This document shows positions 31,142 through 39,513 of a stretch of DNA of 64,000 bases, one piece after another. The notes below the pieces were generated by a model. That model was not told the DNA's origin. It made no database searches and saw only the letters and a list, made by a program, of their open reading frames with translations. Position numbers and translations under genes: made by a program. Each line of letters starts with the position of its first letter. Position 1 is the stretch's first letter. The DNA lies in NCBI GenBank assembly GCA_001298575.1, contig LJCV01000111.1:62001-126000 (forward strand). Direction: 5' to 3'. The stretch is from Actinobacteria bacterium OK074. Lineage in GTDB: Bacteria > Actinomycetota > Actinomycetes > Streptomycetales > Streptomycetaceae.

Positions 31142-31855
31142 ATGACGCCTCAGCCGGAGGGGGAGTGTCTTCCCTCCCCCGCACAGCGCGAACAAGCCCG
31201 GGCCGAGGAGGTCACCGTGGTGGCCGCGCTGGACGACTACGTCACCCGGATCGGTATCGCCACCATGCTGGAGCAGTTGCCGACCGTTCACCATGTGATC
31301 GACTGTGAGATCACCAGGGACTCCCTCCGGGCGCTCGGCGGACATGGCGTCAAAGTGATCATCCTCTCCGCTTCCGGACTCGAACGCCAAGCCGGGAATC
31401 TGCAGGAACTCGTCTCCGACTGCGGAGCGAAGATCCTCGTCCTGCTGGAAGAGGACGACCTGGACTTCGTCGGCCACCCGATCGAGGTGGAACCGAACGG
31501 CTTCATCCTGCGGTCGGAACTCACTCTGGACGTGCTGCGGGACACCATCGTCCGGTTGGCCCTCGGCGAATTGCCGATTTCTTCCGCCGTAGTGCGCGGT
31601 CTGCTGACGCGGGTGCGCCGCCAGCCGGGCGAGTCGTCGAAATCCTTATCACCGTCGCCGCTCACCGACCGTGAGCAGCAAACGCTCATCCTGCTTTCCC
31701 AGGGATTCAGCAACAAGCAGATCGCACGGCGCCTGGGCATTTCCGCCAACAGTGTGAAGCGCTATGTGGCCAACATCCTCGCGAAGCTCAACTGCCCGAA
31801 CAGAACACTGGCAGTGGCCAGCGCACTCAAGAACGGTTTGATCCAGGAAGGCTGA
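31142..31855 (+). CDS. Orphan LuxR-type regulator with atypical receiver domain
   Basis: A 237-aa regulator from ATG 31142; an alternative start is GTG 31217, which has the better ribosome site GAGGAGG and begins right at the receiver domain (VVAALDDYVTRIG). The C-terminal NarL/LuxR helix-turn-helix is clear: LTDREQQTLILLSQG...NKQIARRLGISANSVKRYV. The receiver keeps an acid pair (LDDY), but the phospho-acceptor position lies in VIILSASG with no Asp. The conserved Thr and Lys positions are also replaced (LVLLEED, FILRSE), so phosphorylation control is unlikely. No kinase is adjacent. It contains a TTA codon at 31646-31648. It is a good candidate for the pathway-specific activator of region 1, with bldA as an upstream control; that role is inferred. 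Confidence 0.88.
   Translation: MTPQPEGECLPSPAQREQARAEEVTVVAALDDYVTRIGIATMLEQLPTVHHVIDCEITRDSLRALGGHGVKVIILSASGLERQAGNLQELVSDCGAKILVLLEEDDLDFVGHPIEVEPNGFILRSELTLDVLRDTIVRLALGELPISSAVVRGLLTRVRRQPGESSKSLSPSPLTDREQQTLILLSQGFSNKQIARRLGISANSVKRYVANILAKLNCPNRTLAVASALKNGLIQEG
31646..31648 (+). promoter_or_regulatory. TTA leucine codon in orphan regulator
   Basis: In-frame TTA (codon 169 from ATG 31142), in the linker just before the DNA-binding domain. TTA codons in pathway regulators are a classical route for bldA control of antibiotic production in Streptomyces. Confidence 0.8.
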
Positions 31856-31890
31856 GGAGCAGCAGCCAAAACCGTCCGCTCCTTTCACCA

Positions 31891-32940
31891 TTACCTCACC
31901 GCCACCGTACCGCCCTGCCGACAGGGTCCTTTCCGTGTCGGCCCGTACATCGGACGCAGGGCAGCCGAATCGAGACCGTACGGGCCGAACACCCTGTTCG
32001 TGGCGGCGAGGGCCCCCGTCTCCAAGCTCTCGCCGACGTGGACGGCGAGACGGAGTTGGGACAGGTTCAGCGCGGCCGGGTTCCGGGCCTGCACCGCCGC
32101 TGCCAGGCTGTAGGCGGTGCCGGGGGCGGCGGTGAGCGTTGCGCGGTAGTCGCTCACCGTTCGCATCCAACTGCCGGGGTCTTCCTGGAAGGCGTTCGTC
32201 GCCATCATCACGATCTCCGCGCCTCCCGCGACCAGTCCGGCGAGCGGCACGATGCCCATGCCGTGGTGGAGCGGCAGCCAGCTGACGTACGTGTCGTCCG
32301 GCCCGAATCCGACGTGTTCGCCCACCGCCGCGACGGTGCCGACGAGTTGTGCCTGCGTGACGGGTACGGCACGCAGTTGCGCGGTCGTGCCCGACGGGAA
32401 CTGCAACAGGCCGATGTCGTCCGGCGAGGGCATCGCAAGCGGTGCCTGTCCCAAGGTCCTCGACCCACGCAGCTCCCGCAGGCTCGTGACAGCAGACGCG
32501 AGTCGGCCGACGAGCATCTCGGCGTTCCTCTCGGTCGTCACCAGCAAAGCGGACTCCGCGGCTTCGACCCGCCGGCTCACCTCCGCCACGAACTCCTCCA
32601 CGTCCCTGCGGCGTGCGCTCGGCAGCACGACCGGCACCGCACCGAGCCGCCAGATGCCGAACAGGGTCACCACGAGGTGCGGAGAGGTCTGCGCCAGCAG
32701 ACAGACCCGATCCCCCGGACAGACGCCACGTGCCTGGAGTGAACGAGCGGCCTGCTCCGCGAGTTGGGCCAGATCGCGGTACCCGATGCGGCGGGGCCGC
32801 AACTCGGCGTCGAGTACGGTCAGTCCGACACATGCGCTGGCCTGCAGCAGCCCCTCGGCGACCGAACGTCCGCCCGTCGTCATGGCTCGAAAGGTACGGG
32901 GGCCGGTGCGCACCGGAACACGCGCAGAAACCGTCTTCAT
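31891..32940 (-). pseudogene. Truncated fatty-acyl-AMP ligase-like gene
   Basis: The frame encodes about 349 aa from ATG 32940; ATG 32883 (330 aa) is an alternative just before the domain. It is clearly the N-terminal part of an acyl-AMP ligase of the FAAL type: RIGYRDLAQLAEQAARSLQ, the degenerate P-loop LLQFPSGTTAQLRAV, SWLPLHHGMGI, and GPYGLDSAALRPMYG. Intact family members are about 550-600 aa. Here the frame diverges right after the A5 motif YG (expected YGLAEATL) and stops with TAA 31891-31893, so the catalytic C-terminal subdomain is absent. Only 35 bp separate it from the convergent regulator, so no remnant of that subdomain remains. It is probably a decayed duplicate of a FAAL and not functional, unless the N-domain alone has a role. 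It may once have fed the PKS, whose own FAAL is intact. Confidence 0.75.
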
Positions 32941-34071
32941 GGCTGCCTCCGCTGAGGGGTCTCGATCGCGGACGTCCACGGTGATGCCCGCCGACTGTCG
33001 CACGGTAGATGCGGCTCCCCGCCCCGGACAATCGGCAAATGACAGCTCGTCCGAGCCGATGGGGGCCACCCGAAAGGTACGCCCGTCCGGTACCCCTGAT
33101 GGCCCGCCGGTCAGCCGGTGAGAGTGCGGAAGCGGCAGGGCAGCAGGCCCGTGAACCACTCCGCGTCAGGAAGAGGCCCCGCCTGCGGCAGGCCCGCCTG
33201 AACCTGCGGGCACCATGCTCGCTCCCGCGATCACCGCGAAGGACGGCACCGCGAGCGCCGCCGCAGGTGGCCGCAGCCATGTCAAGGGCGGCCACGACCG
33301 GGCCAACCTCCAGCAACGCAGGACTCCCGCTGATGAACATCAGAGGAGTGCACGGCGACCCCAGCAATCACAAAACGCACAACGACGGTTCTACGCCGCC
33401 CGGGACCGTGCGTTTCAGTGGCGTCTCTCGCGGAGACGACCAGACGACCGTCCCTCACACCTGAGCTGTTCCCCACCCATCCAGTGCACCATCGGTGCGC
33501 TCGACCGCGAAAACTCTCCGGCGGAGCGATGGCACCCGCCGCACGGAAAGGAGCTTCGATCGGCCCCCATAGGGCCAGGTCAAGGACAGAAAATAGACGA
33601 GTCCGGGGTACTCCGGATTCTCTTCCTCCAACCTTCCCGTTGTGGCTCGCACGCACCCGCGCCACCAACCGCCTCGGCTTCTTGGCCCCACTCCGCACTC
33701 TCTTGCGCAACGACTCCGCCGGCGCCGTCCGCTGGTACAACTCCCCGTGTCGATCGTCCATTTCACTGGCATGCACAAGCAACGAGTCACCGACACCAGC
33801 GGGTTCGTTCTCGCAGCGCGCGCCAAGGAGGGGTTTCAACGCGGCGCCCGGCGTACGCACTTGCCGCGGCATCCGCGCGTCCTCATCGCTCCTGCGAGCG
33901 TAGCGATAGTCAGCCGCCAGCGCAGACAGAACCAGCTGCCCGTGGACACCTGCCTCCGGCCAGGGGACCTCGTCCTCGACCGGCTTGCGGGCGACTCCGG
34001 CGGCGCACTGCGCCGGCGCGATCGGCCCCGACCCGCGACGTAGGCGTCGGTGGCGCCCCGCACGGGAAAGC
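32941..34071. other. Degraded region without convincing genes
   Basis: About 1.1 kb with overlapping open frames on both strands but none showing a recognisable domain, good ribosome site or consistent codon bias. On the minus strand, fragments in shifting frames near 33160-33370 read like the C-terminal helices of a membrane protein. The rest I cannot assign. The region is flanked by two clear pseudogenes, which supports general decay rather than a hidden functional gene. Confidence 0.5.
33160..33375 (-). pseudogene. Possible remnant of a membrane transporter C-terminus
   Basis: Reading the minus strand, the segment PLMFISGSPALLEVGPVV continues, after a frame change near 33255, into LAVPSFAVIAGASMVPAG and a stop. 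Both pieces are hydrophobic and helix-like, as in the last helices of major-facilitator transporters. Because two frames must be joined and no start is visible, this would be a broken remnant. Confidence is low. Confidence 0.25.
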
Positions 34072-34927
34072 ATGGTGACCATGACGACAGCCGCCGGTCT
34101 CCCAGCCGTCCGGGACTCACTCCACCTCGCGCTGCTCGCCGACCCGGCAGGCTCCAGCACGGTCGTGGACCTGGCCGAGGCCGCGATCGAGCACTACGCC
34201 CTCGGCTACAGCAAACACCCGCCCCACATCCTGTTCACCGAGGTCCACGAGGCACGCGTCCTGCTCGGCCATGCCCTCACCGGCGCCCACACGCCCCAAC
34301 CGGTTGCGTCGGGGCTGCGCCGGAGCGTCGGCTGGCTGTCCGCCCGTCTCGGCAACCTCGCCTTCCACGCGCGCAGCTGCACACATGGGCCGAACTCCCC
34401 TCCCTCGCCGAGCTGGGGCGGGAGCAGGAGGCCGATGCCGTCCTGTCCGCGGCGGTGCGGGACCTCGAAGCCGACGCGACGGGATGGGCACCGGGCCGCT
34501 TCGGGTTCGACGCCGCCGAACACACGCTCCTCGAAGCCGACGCCCAGCGCGCCCTGGGACGCAGCGAACGGGCCACGACCTGCGCGGAAACGTCGCTGAA
34601 CGCCACGGTCGAAGGCACCCCTGGCTGGGCAGCCGCATCCCTCGCCCTCGCCCAGGCGGAGGCCGCCACTCAGCCCTCCGACGCCGCACAACGAGCCCTC
34701 ACCGTCATCACGCACGTGTGCCCGCGACCCGACTGCGCGCGACCTCCCGCACCCGGCTCGCCCAACTGACAACCGCGTTCGCCGGAACCGGCGCCGCCGG
34801 AGTCGAAGACCTGCACGAGCGGGTACGAACCCTCCCTCCGGCCATCGACGCGCACGGCGTGGCCTCTGGCGATCAAGAAAGTATCCCCAAATCCCCCGGA
34901 CACGGACTGCACCCCGCTGCCCGATGA
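34072..34927 (+). pseudogene. Broken Streptomyces regulator (TPR-like sensor part of an XRE-type protein)
   Basis: Three consecutive segments in three frames match successive parts of one protein type. Segment 1 (34072 to about 34370) reads VVDLAEAAIEHYALGYSKHP and GWLSARLGNLAFH. Segment 2 (about 34370-34735) reads HTWAELPSLAELGREQEAD and RFGFDAAEHTLLEADAQRAL. Segment 3 (about 34720-34927) reads RATSRTRLAQLTTAFAG. This is the pattern of the C-terminal repeat region of abundant Streptomyces helix-turn-helix/TPR regulators. Intact relatives have about 60-70 more residues between LAFH and the WAELP segment, so the junction near 34370 is an internal deletion that also shifts frame. The N-terminal DNA-binding domain is missing. 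It is a decayed gene. Confidence 0.7.
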
Positions 34928-35688
34928 ACCATGACACCGCTCTCCTGCCACGTCGATGAACCCTTCGAGATAGCCCCAAGTGCCGCAGTCCATCGAGCAC
35001 TTGGGACCACAGCCGAATCGGGAGAACTCCTCCGCGACGGTGTCCGCCGACCGCTCGGCACTGACAGAAGCGCCTCCTTGAGACTCGGCCGAGTTCGTTG
35101 ACGCGGCGACAGGACAGCCTGAACTCCTCCGAGGCGGCACCCGAACGCTCGGCCGTCGTCACACCGGGCAAGGCCCGCACCACACCCACCAGCAAAAGCA
35201 CCTGGCCCGAACGGATAGAAACAGCCCGTCAGCCAAGCCGACGAGCCGTCATACAGGATCGAGCACAGAGCACCCAAGATCGTTCAGGGCACAACGCACA
35301 GCCGTTCCGCTATCCCCCGATTCGTTTTCTCCCGCCACGCCATCACCCCCTCCCACCGACGGACACACCGACCCATCTCGAAGATCCGTTGAACGCGTTG
35401 AACGACGCTTGTGTCCCCACTCGGGCGGCAGATACGGTTTCAACCGTCTTTCCTGTAGCAAATTCCGTCCGGAAAATCGCGCCCAGGCTCCCCTTCTTCC
35501 ACTGGTGTGAACCCGTTCATGGGTATCGCCATGCCTGCCTCGTGCCCTGTCGCCCGATGCCGTCGCCTCGTCGCCCCATCGGCCGTCCCTGACCCGAGCA
35601 TGAGCTTTCTCAGCCTCAAACTCCCTGGTCCCAGGGGAGTTTGAGGTGCCCTCCCCCAGCCTCCGTATCCCAAGCCCGAGGAGAACGC
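34928..35688. other. Intergenic region before the fatty-acyl cassette; no convincing gene
   Basis: About 760 bp with only unconvincing open frames on either strand (rich in Ser/Arg/Pro, no motifs). Between about 35,250 and 35,500 it is somewhat more A/T-rich than the flanks and may contain the promoter of the KAS III operon, although I see no clear -35/-10 pair. The strong hairpin at 35614-35646 lies near its right end. Confidence 0.5.
35614..35646. terminator. Strong hairpin upstream of the KAS III operon (terminator or attenuator)
   Basis: CCTCAAACTCCCTGG (35614-35628) pairs with CCAGGGGAGTTTGAGG (35631-35646), leaving a 2-base loop and one bulged G. It has no following T-run. It ends 42 bp before ATG 35689, so it could insulate the cassette from upstream transcription or sit in its 5' leader as a regulatory stem. 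Confidence 0.6.
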
Positions 35689-36990
35689 ATGTCCCAGGGG
35701 CACGTCTCGGTGGTCTGCGGCGTCGGGTCCTGTCTGCCGGGCCGGATCGTCTCCAACGACGATCTGGTCCGGGACGGTCTGGACACCTCGGACCGCTGGA
35801 TCCGTACCCGAACCGGAATCGCCCGCCGCCGACGCGTGGAACCCGGCACCAGCACCGGGGACCTGGCCACGGAGGCGGGAGCCGCCGCCCTCGCCTCGGC
35901 CCGACTCCCCTCCGTCGACCTCGTGATCCTCGCGACCACCACGCCCGACCACCCTTGCCCGGCCACCGCCCCGGAGGTGGCGATGCGTCTGGGCCTGGGC
36001 ACCACGCCCGCCTTCGATCTCGCCGCCGTGTGTTCGGGGTTCGTCTACGCGCTGGCGGCGGGCGATGCCTGGATCCGCTCCGGTGCGGCCCGCACCGTGC
36101 TGGTCATCGGGGCGGAGACCTACTCGACGATCATCGACCCGGCCGACCGGAACACCGCCATCATCTTCGGCGACGGCGCCGGTGCCGTCGTTCTGCGGCA
36201 GGGCGAGAGCACCGAGCCGGGCGTGGTGGCCGCGGTCGATCTGGGCAGCGACGGCAGTGGCGCCGACCACGTGATGATCGAGGCCGGCGGCTCCCGCTGG
36301 CCCGACCCGGAGGGCCGGGAGGAACTGGCCGCCCGCACCCTCCGGATGAAGGGGCGCGAGGTGTACGGGCACGCCGTACGCCGTATGACCACCTCCGCGC
36401 AGCGGGTGCTGGGGCGGTTGGAGTGGCCGGTGGAATCGGTGGGTGCCTTCATCGGGCACCAGGCCAACCAGCGGATCCTCGACTCCGTCGCCGACCGGCT
36501 CGGCATCGAGGCTGCGCACCGTTTCGGCAACATCCAGGACGTCGGCAACACCGCCGCCGCGTCCATCCCCCTCGTCCTGGCCGACATCGTTGCCACCGGC
36601 CAGGTGCGGCCCGGCACCCGCACTCTGCTCACCGCTTTCGGCGGCGGCCTCACCTGGGGTTCCGTCGCCCTGACCTGGCCGGCCCTCAGCACGAGCACCA
36701 CCGCCTTCGTCCCCCCGACCGAAAGGACCGTCATGGAAGCCGTCCCCCAGACTCCCTACACCTACCTGTCCGACGTACTCGCCGAGAAGTTCGAGGTCGA
36801 CCGTGCAGCGATCCACGAGACCGTGACCCTGCGGGAGTTGGACCTGGACTCCATCGCCGTGGTGGAACTCTTCGTGACCCTCTCCGACCACTGGCAGATC
36901 GTCCTGGACGACGGCGAGGCCCTGCCCGACCTGACGCGCGCGGCGACCGCGGCCCTGGTCGAGAAGGCCCTGGCGGAGCACGCGGCGTGA
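35689..36990 (+). CDS. KAS III (FabH-like) fused to an acyl carrier protein
   Basis: A 433-aa protein starting at ATG 35689 after GAGGAG. Residues 1-335 are a complete beta-ketoacyl-ACP synthase III: C115 in AAVCSGFVYAL, H257 in GHQANQR, N287 in VGNTAAAS, GGGLTWGS near the end. After a 15-residue Thr/Ser/Pro linker the frame runs straight into an ACP (349-433) with phosphopantetheine serine 388 in ELDLDSIAVVEL. No stop separates them, yet ATG 36733 (codon 349) begins the ACP after GAAAGGA, so a free ACP could also be made from an internal start. KAS III starts fatty chains by condensing acyl-CoA with malonyl-ACP; a tethered ACP would keep the product in place. The gene overlaps KAS II by GTGA. 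FabH-ACP fusions are uncommon. RedP/RedQ of prodiginine pathways are a functional analogy. Confidence 0.9.
   Translation: MSQGHVSVVCGVGSCLPGRIVSNDDLVRDGLDTSDRWIRTRTGIARRRRVEPGTSTGDLATEAGAAALASARLPSVDLVILATTTPDHPCPATAPEVAMRLGLGTTPAFDLAAVCSGFVYALAAGDAWIRSGAARTVLVIGAETYSTIIDPADRNTAIIFGDGAGAVVLRQGESTEPGVVAAVDLGSDGSGADHVMIEAGGSRWPDPEGREELAARTLRMKGREVYGHAVRRMTTSAQRVLGRLEWPVESVGAFIGHQANQRILDSVADRLGIEAAHRFGNIQDVGNTAAASIPLVLADIVATGQVRPGTRTLLTAFGGGLTWGSVALTWPALSTSTTAFVPPTERTVMEAVPQTPYTYLSDVLAEKFEVDRAAIHETVTLRELDLDSIAVVELFVTLSDHWQIVLDDGEALPDLTRAATAALVEKALAEHAA
36720..36735 (+). promoter_or_regulatory. Internal ribosome site and start codon for the ACP part
   Basis: CGAAAGGACCGTCATG: a GAAAGGA Shine-Dalgarno-like element 6 bases before ATG 36733, in frame inside the KAS III-ACP fusion. 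It looks like the former start of a separate ACP gene and may still be used. Confidence 0.5.
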
Positions 36991-38219
36991 CCGGCCGGGA
37001 TCCCGGGATCGCCGTCACCGGCATCGGGCTGGTCACTCCCGGTGGCACCGGCCGCGAGGCGACCTGGCGCAGTGTCCTGGACGGCCGGTCCACCGCCGCC
37101 CGGGATCCCGAACTGGCGGGCCTGCGCGTGGACTTGTCCTGCCGCGTCCGTGACTACGACCCGGCCAGGGACGTGCCCGGGGGCCGCCCCTGGCAGTACG
37201 ACCCGCACTGCCGGTTCGCCCTCACCGCCGCCCGGGAGGCCGTCGCCGACGCGCGGCTCGACCCGGCGACCTGGGACGGAGAGCGGGTGGCCGTCGTCCT
37301 CGGCACCGCCTTCGGCGGCACCACCGCCCAACTGGCCCAGCACCACACCTACTTGGAGAAGGGCCCCGGTGCGGTCTCGCCTCTGCTGCTGCCCATGTTC
37401 CTGCCCAACATGGTGTCCGGACAGGTCTCCATCCACCTCCGTGCGCGGGGCCCCGTCCTGAGCACCGCGAGCGCGTGCGCCTCCGGCGCCACCGCGCTCG
37501 GCGTCGCACGGGACCTGCTGCTCTCCGGCTCCTGCGACATCGCCGTCGCGGGCGCCGCGGACGCCGCCGTACACCCCCTGTGGGCAACCGGGTTCGACCG
37601 GATGAACGCGCTGTCCAGGCGCGTGACACAACCGGCCACCGCCTCACGGCCGTTCGCCGCCGACCGCGACGGCTTCGTCATGGGCGAGGGAGCGGGCGTG
37701 CTCGTCCTCGAACGCGCGGACCGGGCCCGGGCCCGCAACCGCCCGCCCTACGCGTTGCTCGCCGGGTACGGCTGCTCCGCGGACGCCCACCACCCGGTCG
37801 CCCCCGACCCGTCCGCCAACGGCATCGACCTGGCCACCCGCCGCGCCCTGGCCTCGGCCGGCGCCACCGCCGACGAGGTGGACCACGTCAACGCCCACGG
37901 CACCAGCACACCGCAGGGGGACGCGGCCGAAGCCGCACTGCTCGCCCGGCGCTTCCCCCACCGCCCCTCCGTCACCGCGGCCAAGGGAGCGCTGGGCCAT
38001 CTGCTCGGCGCCGCCGGAGCCGTAGAAGCCGCCCTGACCGCACTGAGTGTGGCCCGGCAGACCGTCCCGCCCATCGCGAACCTGGACCACCCCGACCCCG
38101 GCATCGACATCGACGCGGTCACCAAGACGGCCCGCGCCCAGCAGATCCGCCTCGCCCTCAGCAACTCCTTCGGCTTCGGCGGCCACAACGCCGTCCTCGC
38201 CTTCCGCCACCCCGGCTGA
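36987..38219 (+). CDS. KAS II (FabF-like) beta-ketoacyl-ACP synthase
   Basis: A 410-aa elongating ketosynthase with GTG start overlapping the previous stop. The catalytic triad is complete: C164 in TASACASGATAL, H304 in NAHGTSTPQGD, H338 in GALGHLLGAAGAVEA, and the C-terminal SNSFGFGGHNA. It differs from a chain-length factor, which lacks the cysteine. It would elongate chains started by the KAS III, using the tethered ACP. No KR, DH or ER genes are next to it, so reduction would depend on primary fatty-acid enzymes, as in the RedR/RedP system of prodiginines (analogy only). Product chain length unknown. Confidence 0.92.
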   Translation: MTGRDPGIAVTGIGLVTPGGTGREATWRSVLDGRSTAARDPELAGLRVDLSCRVRDYDPARDVPGGRPWQYDPHCRFALTAAREAVADARLDPATWDGERVAVVLGTAFGGTTAQLAQHHTYLEKGPGAVSPLLLPMFLPNMVSGQVSIHLRARGPVLSTASACASGATALGVARDLLLSGSCDIAVAGAADAAVHPLWATGFDRMNALSRRVTQPATASRPFAADRDGFVMGEGAGVLVLERADRARARNRPPYALLAGYGCSADAHHPVAPDPSANGIDLATRRALASAGATADEVDHVNAHGTSTPQGDAAEAALLARRFPHRPSVTAAKGALGHLLGAAGAVEAALTALSVARQTVPPIANLDHPDPGIDIDAVTKTARAQQIRLALSNSFGFGGHNAVLAFRHPG

Positions 38220-38248
38220 CCCGTCCCTCCCCCACCCGAGGAACCCCC

Positions 38249-39391
38249 GTGCCCACCACGCATGTCATCACCGGCGCCACCGGTCTCATCGGCTCGGCAC
38301 TCGTCCTGACGATCGCAGCACACAGCGACGACGACATGATCTGCCTGGTCCGCCCCTCGACCACGGATCCCACGGCCAGGCTGAGCCGGATGCTCGAACG
38401 AGCCGCAGCCGCGTACGACACCCCCCGGCACATCCTCGAATCGGCACTCCGACGCACGCACGCCGTCCCCGCCGACCTCGGCACGGACCTCACCGACCTG
38501 CGACTCCCGCTCCCCGCCCGCCCCCACCGCATCGAGTACTGGCACAGCGCCGCCCGCATGCTCTTCCGCGAACGCGACCGACGGGAGTCCTACGCCGCGA
38601 ACGTGGCAGGCACCCGAAGAATGCTGGAACTGGCCCGACGCACCCGGGCCGACAGCTTCACCTACTTCAGCACCGCCTACGTGGCAGGCCGCGCCGAGGG
38701 GCTGATCCGGGAGGAACCCGTCGCCGTGCCCCAGCCCCGCACGCCGTATGAACGGAGCAAGATCTCCGCCGAACGTCTGGTCCTGACCTGCCGCGACTTC
38801 ACCACCCGGATCCTGCGACCGAGCGTGGTCGTCGGACACAGCACCACCCTGCGCTACCCGGGCACCCCCAGCGGCGCGTACACGATCCAGCAGCTGATCG
38901 CCGCCTACCACCGGGCCCGCTCCAGCCCGGAGCGCGAGCCACGGCCCAACCGACTGTGCCTGGACACCGGCCAGCCGTTCAATCTGGTCCCGATCGACCA
39001 CGTAACCCGGCAGGCCCACGCGATCAGCGCCCGCGGCACCTCGACACCCGGAATCTTCCACCTCACCAACCCGACCCCACCCACCACCGGCGACCTCGTC
39101 CGCGCCCTGATCACCAACACCGGAGCCCCACCGCCCCAGTTCGTGCCCGACCCCGACGAACTCAACTGGGAGGACCGCCAGTTGGAAGCCGCACTCGGCG
39201 TCTACCGCCCCTTCCTCAACAACCCCCAGCACTTCGACCGCACCCGCACCGACACCGCGCTGTCCGCACTGCCACCCTCGCCCGGTGGCACCACCCCCGA
39301 CGCATTCGCCTGGTCGCCCGACGAGACAACGATGCGCGCCCTCTTCCAGCCCTTCGCCGCCGCGCCCCGCAGGAGCAGAGCGATCCGGTGA
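38249..39391 (+). CDS. Thioester-reductase-like SDR (NAD(P)-dependent)
   Basis: A 380-aa extended short-chain dehydrogenase. GTG 38249 follows CGAGGAAC at normal spacing. The N-terminus has VITGATGLIGSALV (cofactor GxxGxxG, residues 6-19). The catalytic segment is YFSTAYVAGR followed by PYERSKISAER with the YxxxK pair near 167. The late motif FHLTNPTPPTTGDLV is typical of the NAD_binding_4 group that includes NRPS/PKS terminal reductase domains and fatty acyl-CoA reductases. It is free-standing rather than fused. Following KAS III-ACP and KAS II by 29 bp, it most likely releases an ACP-bound acyl chain reductively as an aldehyde or alcohol; this is inference from context. Confidence 0.85.
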   Translation: MPTTHVITGATGLIGSALVLTIAAHSDDDMICLVRPSTTDPTARLSRMLERAAAAYDTPRHILESALRRTHAVPADLGTDLTDLRLPLPARPHRIEYWHSAARMLFRERDRRESYAANVAGTRRMLELARRTRADSFTYFSTAYVAGRAEGLIREEPVAVPQPRTPYERSKISAERLVLTCRDFTTRILRPSVVVGHSTTLRYPGTPSGAYTIQQLIAAYHRARSSPEREPRPNRLCLDTGQPFNLVPIDHVTRQAHAISARGTSTPGIFHLTNPTPPTTGDLVRALITNTGAPPPQFVPDPDELNWEDRQLEAALGVYRPFLNNPQHFDRTRTDTALSALPPSPGGTTPDAFAWSPDETTMRALFQPFAAAPRRSRAIR

Positions 39392-39513
39392 GGTGCCGCC
39401 ACGAAGAACGCGGTCAGGGGCACACGCTCCAGCGGGTGCGGGGCAGGGTCGTCGACGGTGGCGGGCCGGCGGTAGCGCTCCACCAGGTCGCGTCGGCCGT
39501 ACGGGGCCGCCGG

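Noticed and set aside
33282..34160. A 292-codon minus-strand frame as a real gene
   Set aside because: It has no recognisable domain and no ribosome site, overlaps other equally open frames, and its composition changes along its length.
34670..35592. Several 130-160-codon frames on both strands before the KAS III gene
   Set aside because: They overlap one another and a pseudogene, are Ser/Arg/Pro-rich and have no motifs.
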